From Desulfuromonadaceae bacterium (GTDB taxonomy: Bacteria > Desulfobacterota > Desulfuromonadia > Desulfuromonadales > Geopsychrobacteraceae), in contig WTCI01000122.1 in assembly GCA_013138655.1 (NCBI GenBank), positions 1 through 13,054 of the forward strand: a stretch of DNA of 13,054 nt, given 5' to 3'. How positions within the stretch are numbered: the stretch's first letter is position 1; each line of letters starts with the position of its first letter. Shown one piece after another: positions 1 to 7,078 of this stretch. Both the position numbers and the translations under genes were made by a program. Under the pieces are notes generated by a model, which was not told where the DNA came from, did not search any database, and saw only the letters and a list, made by a program, of their open reading frames with translations.

Positions 1-33
1 GTCTGACAGTTCGAAACACTCAGGAGAGAAAAT

Positions 34-1161
34 ATGGCAGCTCATGTCTGGTTTGCGGATCTACGCGCTGGAAACCGGGAAAATCTTTTTGATAAACTCG
101 AACGGCTGCTGGAATGTGCTGAGTTGCCGCAGCTTGTGACGCGTGGAGATCTCACTGCCATCAAGTTGCATTTCGGGGAAAAAGGCGGGCACGCCTACAT
201 CCGCCCGGTCTTCATCCGCAAAATTGTCGAACAGATCAGACAGGCCGGCGGCAAACCCTTCCTGACCGACTCCAGCACCCTCTATCCCGGGGAGCGCAAA
301 GAAGCTGTTTCGGCGCTGACCTGCGGCCTCCAGAACGGTTTTGCCTATGCTGTCGTCGAGGCCCCCCTGATCATGTCGGACGGTCTGCGCGGAACGTCGT
401 CGCGGCGGGTGCCCATCAATGGCGAGCTCCTCAACTCAGCAGATATCGGTCAAGAAATTCTTGAGGCCGACCTGCTGGTGACAGTCAGCCATTTCAAGTG
501 CCACGAACTGACCGGCTTCGGTGGGGCAATCAAAAACCTGGGGATGGGCTGTTCCAGTCGCCAAGGGAAGTTGGAGCAGCATTCTAATGTCGCCCCGAAA
601 GTGGCCGCTCAGTTATGCAATCTCTGCCGAGCCTGCCTACCGGCCTGTGCCCACAATGCTATCAGCTTTGACGAGGACTCTGCGCAGATCGACCCGGAAA
701 AATGCGCCGGTTGCAGCCGCTGTATTACCGTCTGTGAACAAAATGCGATCCAGATTCAGTGGAACGAAGAAGCCGACAAGGTCATGCGCAAGATGGCTGA
801 ATACGCCCTGGGAGCCGTCAGCGGCAAAGAAAACAAACAGCTCTATATCAATTTTATTACTCAGGTCAGTCCATCCTGCGATTGCTACGGCCACTCCGAT
901 GCCGCTATCGTTCCGGACATCGGCATCCTTGCCGGCAACGATCCGGTGGCGCTCGATCAGGCCTGTGCCGACCTGGTTAACCAGGCAGAGGGTCTCAAAG
1001 GAACCGCCCTGACCGACGGACACGAACCCGGCGGGGATAAATTCCGCGGCGTCCACCCGGCCATCGATTGGGAAGTGACTTTGGAACATGCCGAAAAGAT
1101 CGGCCTTGGCAGCCGTGAATATATTCTGAATCGATTAGCGCCCGCTGGGGAGAGCTGGTAG
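34..1161 (+). CDS. DUF362 domain protein with two [4Fe-4S] ferredoxin motifs
   Basis: 375-aa protein. Residues 1-190 match the DUF362 family by eye, including the stretch SHFKCHELTGFGGAIKNLG (residues 152-170) with Cys156 and Cys173. A bacterial-type double ferredoxin insert follows: Cys195/198/201/205 and Cys224/227/230/234, each CX2CX2CX3C, so two [4Fe-4S] clusters are expected. The C-terminal part returns to DUF362-like sequence (PDIGILAGNDPVALDQA). No signal peptide or membrane segment is seen, so it is probably cytoplasmic. The start is supported by AGGAG at 22-26, 7 nt before the ATG. Members of this family are common in anaerobes and are thought to take part in electron transfer, but the reaction and partner are unknown. 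The gene may be the last of an operon that starts outside the window, because only 33 nt precede it. Confidence 0.9.
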   Translation: MAAHVWFADLRAGNRENLFDKLERLLECAELPQLVTRGDLTAIKLHFGEKGGHAYIRPVFIRKIVEQIRQAGGKPFLTDSSTLYPGERKEAVSALTCGLQNGFAYAVVEAPLIMSDGLRGTSSRRVPINGELLNSADIGQEILEADLLVTVSHFKCHELTGFGGAIKNLGMGCSSRQGKLEQHSNVAPKVAAQLCNLCRACLPACAHNAISFDEDSAQIDPEKCAGCSRCITVCEQNAIQIQWNEEADKVMRKMAEYALGAVSGKENKQLYINFITQVSPSCDCYGHSDAAIVPDIGILAGNDPVALDQACADLVNQAEGLKGTALTDGHEPGGDKFRGVHPAIDWEVTLEHAEKIGLGSREYILNRLAPAGESW

Positions 1162-1162
1162 T

Positions 1163-1212
1163 CCTGACGCGCAAACTTCCAACTGAGAGCCCGCAGTCAG
1201 GGAAATTATTTT
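1163..1212 (+). terminator. Possible weak terminator after the DUF362 gene
   Basis: CCTGACGCG (1163-1171) can pair with CGCaGTCAGG (1192-1201, one bulged A), leaving a 20-nt loop. An A/T-rich stretch (aaattatttt) follows. The loop is long and there is no clean U-run, so this is tentative. Confidence 0.25.
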
Positions 1213-1282
1213 CCTCTCAAGATCGGCATTTTAATAATCAGATAGGATAAAATTAAAGATAATCTTATCGGGGGAGTCATAA

Positions 1283-1957
1283 ATGAATACTTTAAAAAAA
1301 TCGTGGTTCTTGTGCTTTGTGGTGCTGCTGTTTTTGTTAACACCGCTTTCCTTTGACTGGAAATCAGGGGATCTCTCTGCCACTGTGGCCTTTGCGAAAG
1401 GTGGTAACGGCGGTGGGAACGGGCACGGAGGTGGGAACGGGCACGGAGGTGGCAACGGACACTCTTCCGCTGAGGCTCAGGCTGACAATGCTCATGGACA
1501 TTCTCATGGTCACGGTCTGGGTCTGGGGCTCGGGCAAAACAAACATGGTTCCACTCAAGACATGCCTTCAGGAAAAGCAAAATCCAAAGGATCAATGGCC
1601 AGTAAGCTCGGTCGTTTAAATGCGGCACATGCGTCTGCAACAGCGCGAGCCAATGCCGCGCCGCACTCGGCAGTCGGTCGGATTGCTGCCTACGAAGTCG
1701 CTGTCTATGAGCGGCAAGAGGTTCAAGCTCAGTTGAATGCGGTCCTGGAGGATGAAAATGCGACCCAGCAACAGTTGGATGAGGCCCTGGCTGCCGTAGC
1801 AGAGGCTGCTCAACATGAGGTCGAAACCCTAGCTGCTGCAGCAAATAAGAATATCGATGAAGATGTCATGCGTGCGGTGAACGAATTACTTGGCATTGAG
1901 CCCTTGGATACTCAAGAAGCGGCAGCGGAAGAAGCTGCCGCCTCTGCAACTCTCTAA
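1283..1957 (+). CDS. Exported Gly/His-rich protein with Ala/Glu-rich helical C-terminus
   Basis: 224 aa, family not recognised. Residues 1-38 form a classic signal peptide: K5-K6, a hydrophobic core at 8-20, and a possible cleavage site AFA|K after residue 38. The mature N-terminus (about 39-91) is low complexity: GGNGHG hexapeptide repeats at 44-61, then HGHSHGHGLGLGLG. Such Gly/His tracts can bind metal ions, which is an inference here. Residues 100-224 are rich in Ala, Glu and Gln and look alpha-helical. The RBS GGGGGAG lies 6 nt before the ATG. The gene is convergent with the Sel1 lipoprotein gene, with 3 nt between the stop codons. Long reading frames on the opposite strand here are by-products of the repetitive composition. 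Confidence 0.7.
   Translation: MNTLKKSWFLCFVVLLFLLTPLSFDWKSGDLSATVAFAKGGNGGGNGHGGGNGHGGGNGHSSAEAQADNAHGHSHGHGLGLGLGQNKHGSTQDMPSGKAKSKGSMASKLGRLNAAHASATARANAAPHSAVGRIAAYEVAVYERQEVQAQLNAVLEDENATQQQLDEALAAVAEAAQHEVETLAAAANKNIDEDVMRAVNELLGIEPLDTQEAAAEEAAASATL
1400..1465 (+). repeat. In-frame 18-nt tandem repeat encoding GGNGHG
   Basis: Two identical 18-nt units, ggtgggaacgggcacgga at 1412-1429 and 1430-1447, are followed by a diverged third copy at 1448-1465 and preceded by a 12-nt partial copy at 1400-1411. Each unit encodes GGNGHG/S, so copy number can change without loss of frame. Confidence 0.85.
1915..1941 (-). terminator. Possible terminator for the Sel1 lipoprotein gene, inside the convergent gene
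   Basis: GCGGCAGC (1919-1926) and GCTGCCGC (1934-1941) form a perfect 8-bp stem with a 7-nt loop. Read on the minus strand it starts 20 nt past the lipoprotein stop codon and is followed by TTCTTGAG, a poor U-tract. It lies in the Ala/Glu-rich end of the plus-strand gene, so codon bias alone could create it. Confidence 0.3.
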
Positions 1958-1960
1958 CCG

Positions 1961-2830
1961 TTACCTGTTGCCCTGAACCCTGCCACGCAGGGAACCGATT
2001 AATACATCAATCGAGCTGCCGCGCGGCAGCTCTTGTTGTTGGAGATATTCGTTGACAGCCATACGGGTGGACGGACCATAGAGGCCGTCTTCCGATCCTG
2101 CGGAGAAACCGCGCCGGTTGAGAGCTGCCTGCACATAGCGAATCTTCGGTTGAGTGTGCAACCCATCTGAACCCATGTCTTCGAATCGGTCGGCCAGTTG
2201 TTCGCCGATCTTTTTTTCCCTGTCCGTAAGCTCCGCCGCCAATTTTCGGAGTGCAATACTGGCGTTTCTCTGGCCATTCAGCTCTGCACGTTTAAGCCAC
2301 ATCCAAGCCTCTGGACGATTGGGGGGGGCACTGATTCCTTCACTGAGCAATGCGGCGAGTAAAAATTGGGCCTCAGGGTGCTTTGTCCTGGCCGCTTGTT
2401 CCAGCCAATACCGGCCCCACAGTGAATCTTTTGCTGTTCCATTTCCGTTCAGATAAGCCTGTCCCAGCTGATATTGGCTTCGGCTGTGTCCCTGCTCTGC
2501 CGCCCGGATCAGCCACACCATAGCCCCCTTAGAATCTTCTTTGGTTCCCTGACCCAGGAGCTTACACATCCCGACCATGTATTGCGCAGCAACATGCCCG
2601 GCTTCCGCGGCATCCAAAAACCAATTGTATCCCCGAACCTTATCCCAGCTCCACTGACTGCTCGTTGTATAATGAACACCAAGCCGGTATTGGCTCTCTG
2701 GATTCCCGGAAAACGCTTGCTCTTTCAACTGCCTCAGGTGGATAAGATCCGCATTATTTTGTGGCGCTGCGCAGCCCGACAATAACGTGCTACAAACAGC
2801 CAATATCACAAGAATAATTGATTTAAACAT
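1961..2830 (-). CDS. Sel1-repeat lipoprotein with C-terminal peptidoglycan-binding-like domain
   Basis: 289 aa from the chosen start. Residues 1-20 (MFKSIILVILAVCSTLLSGC) are a lipoprotein signal with lipobox LSGC, so Cys20 would be lipidated and the protein anchored facing the periplasm. Residues about 40-195 hold four to five Sel1/TPR-like repeats, recognisable by phrases such as SQYRLGVHY, AAQYMVGM, AMVWLIRAAEQGHSRSQYQLG and AEAQFLLAALL-like segments. Residues 228-266 (IRYVQAALNRRGF, DGLYGPSTRMAV) resemble PG_binding_1. A cell-envelope scaffolding role is inferred. The upstream in-frame ATG at 2863 would place 11 extra polar residues before the signal peptide and lacks a good RBS; the ATG at 2830 has GGGGATGG just upstream. 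A MITE-like element lies 56 nt upstream of this start. Confidence 0.88.
   Translation of the reverse strand: MFKSIILVILAVCSTLLSGCAAPQNNADLIHLRQLKEQAFSGNPESQYRLGVHYTTSSQWSWDKVRGYNWFLDAAEAGHVAAQYMVGMCKLLGQGTKEDSKGAMVWLIRAAEQGHSRSQYQLGQAYLNGNGTAKDSLWGRYWLEQAARTKHPEAQFLLAALLSEGISAPPNRPEAWMWLKRAELNGQRNASIALRKLAAELTDREKKIGEQLADRFEDMGSDGLHTQPKIRYVQAALNRRGFSAGSEDGLYGPSTRMAVNEYLQQQELPRGSSIDVLIGSLRGRVQGNR
2013..2040 (+). terminator. Probable terminator of the Gly/His-rich gene, inside the lipoprotein coding region
   Basis: Positions 2013-2032 form a perfect 20-bp palindrome (8-bp GC-rich stem GAGCTGCC/GGCAGCTC with loop GCGC), followed on the plus strand by TTGTTGTT. It starts 55 nt past the stop codon of the plus-strand gene, while on the minus strand it encodes ELPRGSS of the lipoprotein. 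Confidence 0.5.
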
Positions 2831-2878
2831 ATTCCATCCCCAGGGATTCTCTTGAGAATTCATTGTCTCGGAAGCGTA

Positions 2879-3038
2879 GCTTTATTGTAACTATTCAGAA
2901 CGGGTGCTGATGGTCTGGTGCCGCCCATTCCAAGGGCCGCATGAACCCATCCCTGGGGCTTGACTGTCGCCATCCGGGCGACAGACACCCTTTCCATGGG
3001 CATCACCAGCACATCTTGCTGAATAGTTACGCTTTATT
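2879..3038. mobile_element. MITE-like element with IS66-type ends and 8-bp target duplication
   Basis: A 144-bp unit (2887-3030) is bounded by perfect 12-bp inverted repeats GTAACTATTCAG (2887-2898) and CTGAATAGTTAC (3019-3030). It is flanked on both sides by the identical octamer GCTTTATT (2879-2886 and 3031-3038). Ends beginning GTAA and 8-bp duplications are family traits of IS66 elements. Subterminal repeats continue after a 1-nt offset (GTGCTG at 2904, CAGCAC at 3007). A perfect 8-bp hairpin CTGTCGCC/GGCGACAG lies at 2964-2984. There is no transposase ORF, so it would be non-autonomous. It sits in the upstream region of the Sel1 lipoprotein gene. Confidence 0.85.
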
Positions 3039-3206
3039 TATCAAAGTAAAATTAGAGGCTGACCATTTTTCTGTTGAGTACGGAAGCCGGAACCAACTGC
3101 TTTCGTGAGCATTCTGCCGGCTGACATCAAGCAGGTGGGCCTTCTCACGCGACCAGTATCGGGACATTGAGAATAATGACACGGATAATCACGCCGTTAA
3201 ACAATC
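3039..3206. other. Non-coding stretch between MITE and the 3207-3746 gene
   Basis: I see no convincing gene, RNA or terminator here. The longest minus-strand frame with an ATG is only 25 codons, without a ribosome binding site. Confidence 0.5.
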
Positions 3207-3746
3207 TCAGGCCTTCAGGTTCGGAATTTTCGCCCCGGTGAGATAAGCGTAGATCAACTCATCAAGGCTGGGCTCACGCACAGACTTTGCGCGGGGTTGA
3301 CGAAATTTATCGATGATGGGTTCCTCGACAATGGCAGCCTGCTCAGGAACCGGTTCGGCGACCGGAAGAGCGGTTGGCTGAGGAATAACCGGGGGATCAG
3401 CAACAGGTTCTGAAGGCGCGACCGGCAGGGTTTGAGCAGGTGCAGGAGCAACCGGTGCGGTCACACCGGCGAGGGAAATTCCAAACTTGACAATCCGGGC
3501 ATCAAATTCCCCCTTCGTCAACCGCCGCAACATCCCCTTATGCTGTTCTTTGGCCAGCTCTTCGACAACCTGGCTGAGGTTGTCAACTTTGATGATGTCC
3601 GCATAGACGGTTTTCTGCGAAGCGATAATCGTACCGCCATGATAGAGCAGGGTGACCAGCTGCGGACTTTTCACTCCACTGTCCTCGGTCTGGACGTGAA
3701 AAGCCACCCCTTTATAATTAACATTATGATTGAACCCGACAATCAT
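3207..3746 (-). CDS. Uncharacterised protein: conserved N-terminal domain plus Pro/Ala/Val-rich linker
   Basis: 179 aa from the chosen start. Residues 1-90 look like a folded domain (FHVQTEDSGVKSPQLVTLLY, then HGGTIIASQKTVYADI, EEL-KEQHKGMLRRLTKGEFD). It resembles conserved hypothetical proteins I associate with Desulfuromonadales, but no function is known to me. Residues 95-145 are a Pro/Ala/Val/Glu-rich linker, and a short C-terminal segment (EPSLDELIYAYLTGAKIPNL) may be a helical docking motif. No signal peptide is present, so it is probably cytoplasmic. The start at 3746 is preferred because GAGGT lies 8 nt upstream; the in-frame ATG at 3809 would add an unlikely Cys-rich 21-residue leader and would run through the putative promoter. 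The gene appears monocistronic, between two MITE-like elements. Confidence 0.75.
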   Translation of the reverse strand: MIVGFNHNVNYKGVAFHVQTEDSGVKSPQLVTLLYHGGTIIASQKTVYADIIKVDNLSQVVEELAKEQHKGMLRRLTKGEFDARIVKFGISLAGVTAPVAPAPAQTLPVAPSEPVADPPVIPQPTALPVAEPVPEQAAIVEEPIIDKFRQPRAKSVREPSLDELIYAYLTGAKIPNLKA

Positions 3747-3772
3747 TAGCGTTACCTCAGAGAAATGTTGAC

Positions 3773-3801
3773 AAGATAACATACCCCGCCATATGGGACA
3801 A
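3773..3801 (-). promoter_or_regulatory. Possible sigma70 promoter of the 3207-3746 gene
   Basis: On the minus strand TTGTCC (3796-3801), a 17-nt spacer and TATCTT (3773-3778) match the consensus at 4/6 and 4/6. The resulting leader would be about 20 nt and contain the GAGGT ribosome binding site. The match is modest. Confidence 0.35.
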
Positions 3802-3817
3802 CAACGCAATGACCCTG

Positions 3818-3984
3818 CTAGTGTCCCGTGCGGCTAATCCTGTCTTCTAATTCTGGCCCTTTTCGGCGCTGCCTGCGTTGCGCAAACTTGACTTAACGCA
3901 CGGCTAGGCCTGCGTTGGCACCGCCTTGACAGCGCCAAAAATGTCTCAGAATTCATTGACACGACTAACCGCACGGGACACTAG
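3818..3984. mobile_element. MITE-like element with 38-bp terminal inverted repeats
   Basis: The 167-bp unit has outer arms at 3818-3855 and 3947-3984 that are inverted repeats, identical at 31 of 38 positions by my count. The outermost 16 are perfect (CTAGTGTCCCGTGCGG). An inner pair continues the fold (ttttcggcgctg near 3859 with cagcgccaaaaa near 3930). The end CTAG may be a 4-bp target duplication (as in IS5-type elements), or only its TA may be duplicated (as in IS630/mariner-type elements); the sequence alone cannot decide. Inside, the decamer GCCTGCGTTG occurs twice (3871-3880, 3908-3917). No ORF is present. It lies between the metH terminator and the 3207-3746 gene. Confidence 0.75.
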
Positions 3985-4000
3985 GAGGCTGGTGGAATGA

Positions 4001-4036
4001 CACAAAAGGGGCTCGGCTGAAAACCGGACCCCTCAT
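4001..4036 (-). terminator. Rho-independent terminator of the murI-gerMN-metH operon
   Basis: Read on the minus strand just after the metH stop codon: AGGGGTCCGG, loop TTTTCAG, CCGAGCCCCT, then TTT. The arms (4024-4033 and 4007-4016) pair except for two central bases. It ends 17 nt from the MITE-like element. Confidence 0.7.
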
Positions 4037-6445
4037 TTAACGGTCAGAGAGGAGGAGTTGCTTGATTTTTGCCACGGCTTCCAAGGCGTCGGCAGCATAG
4101 AGATCGGCACCGATCTCGTCGGCATAGTCCTGCGTCACCACGGCGCCGCCAACCATGGTGAACACCTTCACCCCGGTCCGGCGCAGCGCAGCAATGGTTA
4201 CTTCCATCTGCTTCAGAGTCGTGGTCATCAGCGCCGATAGCCCTACGGCATCAACCTGCTGTTCTTGCGCCTGCTCGATAATCGTTTCCGCTGAGACATT
4301 CTTGCCGAGATCGATCACTTCGAAACCGTGATTTTCCAGCAGGGTACAGACGATATTCTTGCCGATATCGTGAATATCCCCCTCGACCGTCGCCATCAAT
4401 ATCTTGCCGAGGCTGACTATCCCCTGCCCGTGGATTTCTTTTTTCAACCGCCCGAACGCCTCCCGCATGGTTTCCGCGGAAAGCATCACCTGGGGCAAAA
4501 ATATCTGATTTTTACCGAAACGCTTGCCGACCTCTTCGAGGCCGGGGAGCAAGCCCTGGTTACTGATCTGCATCGGGTCCAGGTCTTCATTGAGCGCCTG
4601 TTCGACCAGCGACACCACAATATCCTTATCCCCTTCGATAATCGCCCTGGCCAGCTGCTCACGAATCGTTAACGGCTGACCATCCGCGTTCGGCGCAACA
4701 GGCGGCAGGGCAGTCTGCTGAGCATAATGGGCGATATAACTTTCCGCACGCAGATCCTGCCCGAGCAACACCCTGACAGCACGCAGGGCATCCATCATCC
4801 GTTCATCTTTGGGATTAATGATTGCCGCCTTCAGCCCCGCATCCAAAGCCAGGGTAAAAAAGCTCGCTGACAAAACCGGGCGGCGGGGCAGTCCGAAGGA
4901 GATATTGCTCACCCCGAGGACCGTTGCCAAGCCCAGTTCATCACGGACCAGGCGCAAAGTCTGCAGGGTTTGCATGGCCCGTTGCTGCTCAGCGGAAACG
5001 GTCAGGGTCAGGCAGTCGATAATGATGTCCTCACGCGGGAGACCGATCTCCAGGGCTTCAGCAAGAATTCTCCGCGCCACCTGCAGCCGATCAGCAACTG
5101 TTTCGGGAATCCCACAACCATCCAGCGCCAGACCGATAACTGCGGCACCGTACTTCCCGGCCAGCGGCAGGATCGCCCGCAGGCTTTTCTCTTCACCCGA
5201 AACCGAGTTGATCAGCACCTTGCCATCGGCGGCTTTCAGCCCTGCTTCCAGGGCTTCGGGGCTGGAGGAATCGAGAACCAGGGGTGCCCCGGTAACCCCG
5301 CTGATGGCAAATACCGCTTGCTCCAGGGCCAGCGGTTCGTCAACACCGGGAGCACCGCAGTTGACATCGAGCAGGTCGGCACCGGCAGCAACCTGTTCCT
5401 GGGCCTCGCGCCGGATATAGGCGGTTTTCCCTTCACGCAATTCGGCAGTGTAGCCTTTTTTCCCGGTCGGATTGATCCGTTCACCGATAACCGCGCAGGC
5501 GGCATTCCCTCCGACCTCAACAACCTGGGTACGACTGGAAAGGAAACAGCGCCGTGTCGGCGGTGTCCAATCCTGGGGGAAATTCTGTAAAGCTTCCTGC
5601 ATTGCTTGAATATGGGTCGGGGTGGTGCCGCAACAACCACCAATCACCCGCACACCGATGTCGATTAACCGCTGATGATAGGCAATCATCTCTTCGGGAG
5701 TCCCGGGAAAAACCGTGACCCCGTCGCGCAGTTCCGGCAAACCGGCATTCGCCTGGGCCAGCAGCGGCAGATTGGTCACGGAGCGCATCCTCTGCAGGAT
5801 ATCGTAGATGCCGTCGATCCCGAGGCCGCAATTGGAACCGATGACATCCACTCCGAGGGCATCGAGGGTGACGGCGGCCGCTTCCGGTGGCGTCCCCAAC
5901 ACCGTGCGGCCGACATCATCGAAGGTCATCAGAGCCATGAGCGGCAAATCGGTAACCTCTTTGGCCGCGATGACCGCCGCGCGTAATTCACGGATATCGA
6001 GAAAGGTTTCAAAGTTGATCAGGTCGGCACCGGCCTCAACCAGGGGAACCATCTGCTCGCGATAGATCTCGACCATTTCATCGAATCCGGCATCGCCAAC
6101 CGGCTCAAGAAAACGGCCGGTCGGGCCGACGGAAGCGGCCACCAGGGTCTGCGGGTCAGCCGCCCGGCGGGCGATTTCAACCCCGGCGACATTGATTTCA
6201 CGAATGCGCTTCTCAAGCCCATAATGCGCAAGTTTGGGTCGATTGCCCCCAAAGGTGTTGGTCTCGATAATATCAGCCCCGGCAGCGACATAAGCACGAT
6301 GGACAGCCTCAACCACCTCGGGCTGCTCCAGATTCATCCCCTCCGGAGAGGCGCCGGGCGCCAGACCACGCTCCTGCAACATGGTGCCCATGGCACCATC
6401 CAGAATCAATACCCGTTCTTTAATGGCCTGGAGAAATCTGTTCAT
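4037..6445 (-). CDS. metH: Cobalamin-dependent methionine synthase lacking the reactivation domain
   Basis: Transfers a methyl group from 5-methyltetrahydrofolate to homocysteine through cob(I)alamin, giving methionine; cytoplasmic. 802 aa from the chosen start. Residues about 10-285 are the homocysteine/zinc domain: LDGAMGTMLQ at 15-24, zinc ligands Cys206, Cys271 and Cys272 (SNC and GGCCGTTP). Residues about 315-570 are the pterin-binding barrel (GERINPTGKKG, then DVNCGAPGVDE). Residues about 585-675 are the B12 cap domain. Residues about 680-802 bind cobalamin, with EGDIHDIGKN at 688-697 supplying the axial His692. The roughly 330-residue SAM-binding activation domain of E. coli MetH (1227 aa) is absent, so reactivation must come from another protein. 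The start at 6445 has GAGG elements upstream and overlaps gerMN by 26 nt; the ATG at 6478 has no ribosome binding site. Confidence 0.95.
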   Translation of the reverse strand: MNRFLQAIKERVLILDGAMGTMLQERGLAPGASPEGMNLEQPEVVEAVHRAYVAAGADIIETNTFGGNRPKLAHYGLEKRIREINVAGVEIARRAADPQTLVAASVGPTGRFLEPVGDAGFDEMVEIYREQMVPLVEAGADLINFETFLDIRELRAAVIAAKEVTDLPLMALMTFDDVGRTVLGTPPEAAAVTLDALGVDVIGSNCGLGIDGIYDILQRMRSVTNLPLLAQANAGLPELRDGVTVFPGTPEEMIAYHQRLIDIGVRVIGGCCGTTPTHIQAMQEALQNFPQDWTPPTRRCFLSSRTQVVEVGGNAACAVIGERINPTGKKGYTAELREGKTAYIRREAQEQVAAGADLLDVNCGAPGVDEPLALEQAVFAISGVTGAPLVLDSSSPEALEAGLKAADGKVLINSVSGEEKSLRAILPLAGKYGAAVIGLALDGCGIPETVADRLQVARRILAEALEIGLPREDIIIDCLTLTVSAEQQRAMQTLQTLRLVRDELGLATVLGVSNISFGLPRRPVLSASFFTLALDAGLKAAIINPKDERMMDALRAVRVLLGQDLRAESYIAHYAQQTALPPVAPNADGQPLTIREQLARAIIEGDKDIVVSLVEQALNEDLDPMQISNQGLLPGLEEVGKRFGKNQIFLPQVMLSAETMREAFGRLKKEIHGQGIVSLGKILMATVEGDIHDIGKNIVCTLLENHGFEVIDLGKNVSAETIIEQAQEQQVDAVGLSALMTTTLKQMEVTIAALRRTGVKVFTMVGGAVVTQDYADEIGADLYAADALEAVAKIKQLLLSDR

Positions 6446-7064
6446 CCTCGGTTTCCTCTGCAGATTCAGATTGTTCATCGATCGTGGATTCCGGCAGCGG
6501 ACCGGTCAATGGTGGTCGGCTGAGTGAAAAATCGGCATAAACCGGCTGGCCGATCCGTACATGCCCCTTAAGGGTCTGGCGCAACTCCCCGTCGATCAGG
6601 ATTTGTAACTGGCGCAGGTAAGAAAAATTTTCGTGCAAACTGTTGGCCAGGCTATAGACGGTCAACAGCTCGGAAAGGCTGCCCCCGGGGTGAAAATCGA
6701 CCAGATGTTTGGAGAAATTGACCCGCACCAGGTCATTTTCCACCTCTATATCAAGGATTCCGGTCTGTTTCGGCAGCACCGGCAAAAGCCCTTGCCGCGA
6801 ACCGCTCCGCAACTCCTCCAGCAGGGAACGGATACAATCCCGATCATCGTCACAACCAGGAATTTGCCGTACTTCCTGTTGCAGGAAAAGCCCCTGCGGG
6901 TCGGTAAAATAAAGTTGCACCTCCCAGGCGGGAAGGGCTTCTTCAACAACGATCGGAATCCGTTCTGCCGGGGGTTGATCCTGTTGCAGGAACCAGCTGA
7001 CACCGTAGCCCGCCAGAATTCCAACCATCAATAATCCGCACAATCCCAGTCCTAGCTTTTTCAT
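6420..7064 (-). CDS. GerMN domain membrane-anchored protein
   Basis: 214 aa. Residues 1-27 (KK, then a hydrophobic stretch LGLGLCGLLMVGILAGYGVSWF) form an uncleaved signal anchor or signal peptide, placing the rest outside the cytoplasmic membrane. Residues about 48-170 match the GerMN domain: YFTDPQGLFLQQEVRQIP, LLEELRSGSRQGLLPVLP, VRVNFSKHLVDFHPGGS and LILIDG-like QILIDGEL. The domain was first noted in the Bacillus germination protein GerM and is found in non-sporulating bacteria too, where its task is unclear; an envelope or peptidoglycan role fits its place directly behind murI. The C-terminus (190-214) is acidic and probably disordered. The start has GGGGG upstream and lies 14 nt after the murI stop; its 3' end overlaps metH, suggesting translational coupling. 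Confidence 0.88.
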   Translation of the reverse strand: MKKLGLGLCGLLMVGILAGYGVSWFLQQDQPPAERIPIVVEEALPAWEVQLYFTDPQGLFLQQEVRQIPGCDDDRDCIRSLLEELRSGSRQGLLPVLPKQTGILDIEVENDLVRVNFSKHLVDFHPGGSLSELLTVYSLANSLHENFSYLRQLQILIDGELRQTLKGHVRIGQPVYADFSLSRPPLTGPLPESTIDEQSESAEETEDEQISPGH

Positions 7065-7078
7065 CCGGCCCCCTGTCG

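Noticed and set aside
1400..1465. Tandem 18-nt repeats as a CRISPR array
   Set aside because: Units are contiguous, have no spacers and are in frame within a protein gene.
1206..1844. 212-codon minus-strand frame opposite the Gly/His-rich gene
   Set aside because: Low-complexity His/Pro/Arg-rich translation mirrors the repeats of the real gene; no RBS or signal peptide.
3060..3130. 25-codon minus-strand ORF in the gap after the first MITE, possible gene remnant
   Set aside because: Too short, no RBS, and I could not tie its sequence to a known protein with confidence.
4809..5590. Long plus-strand frames opposite metH
   Set aside because: Antisense to highly conserved MetH domains, Ser/Arg-rich translations without family resemblance.
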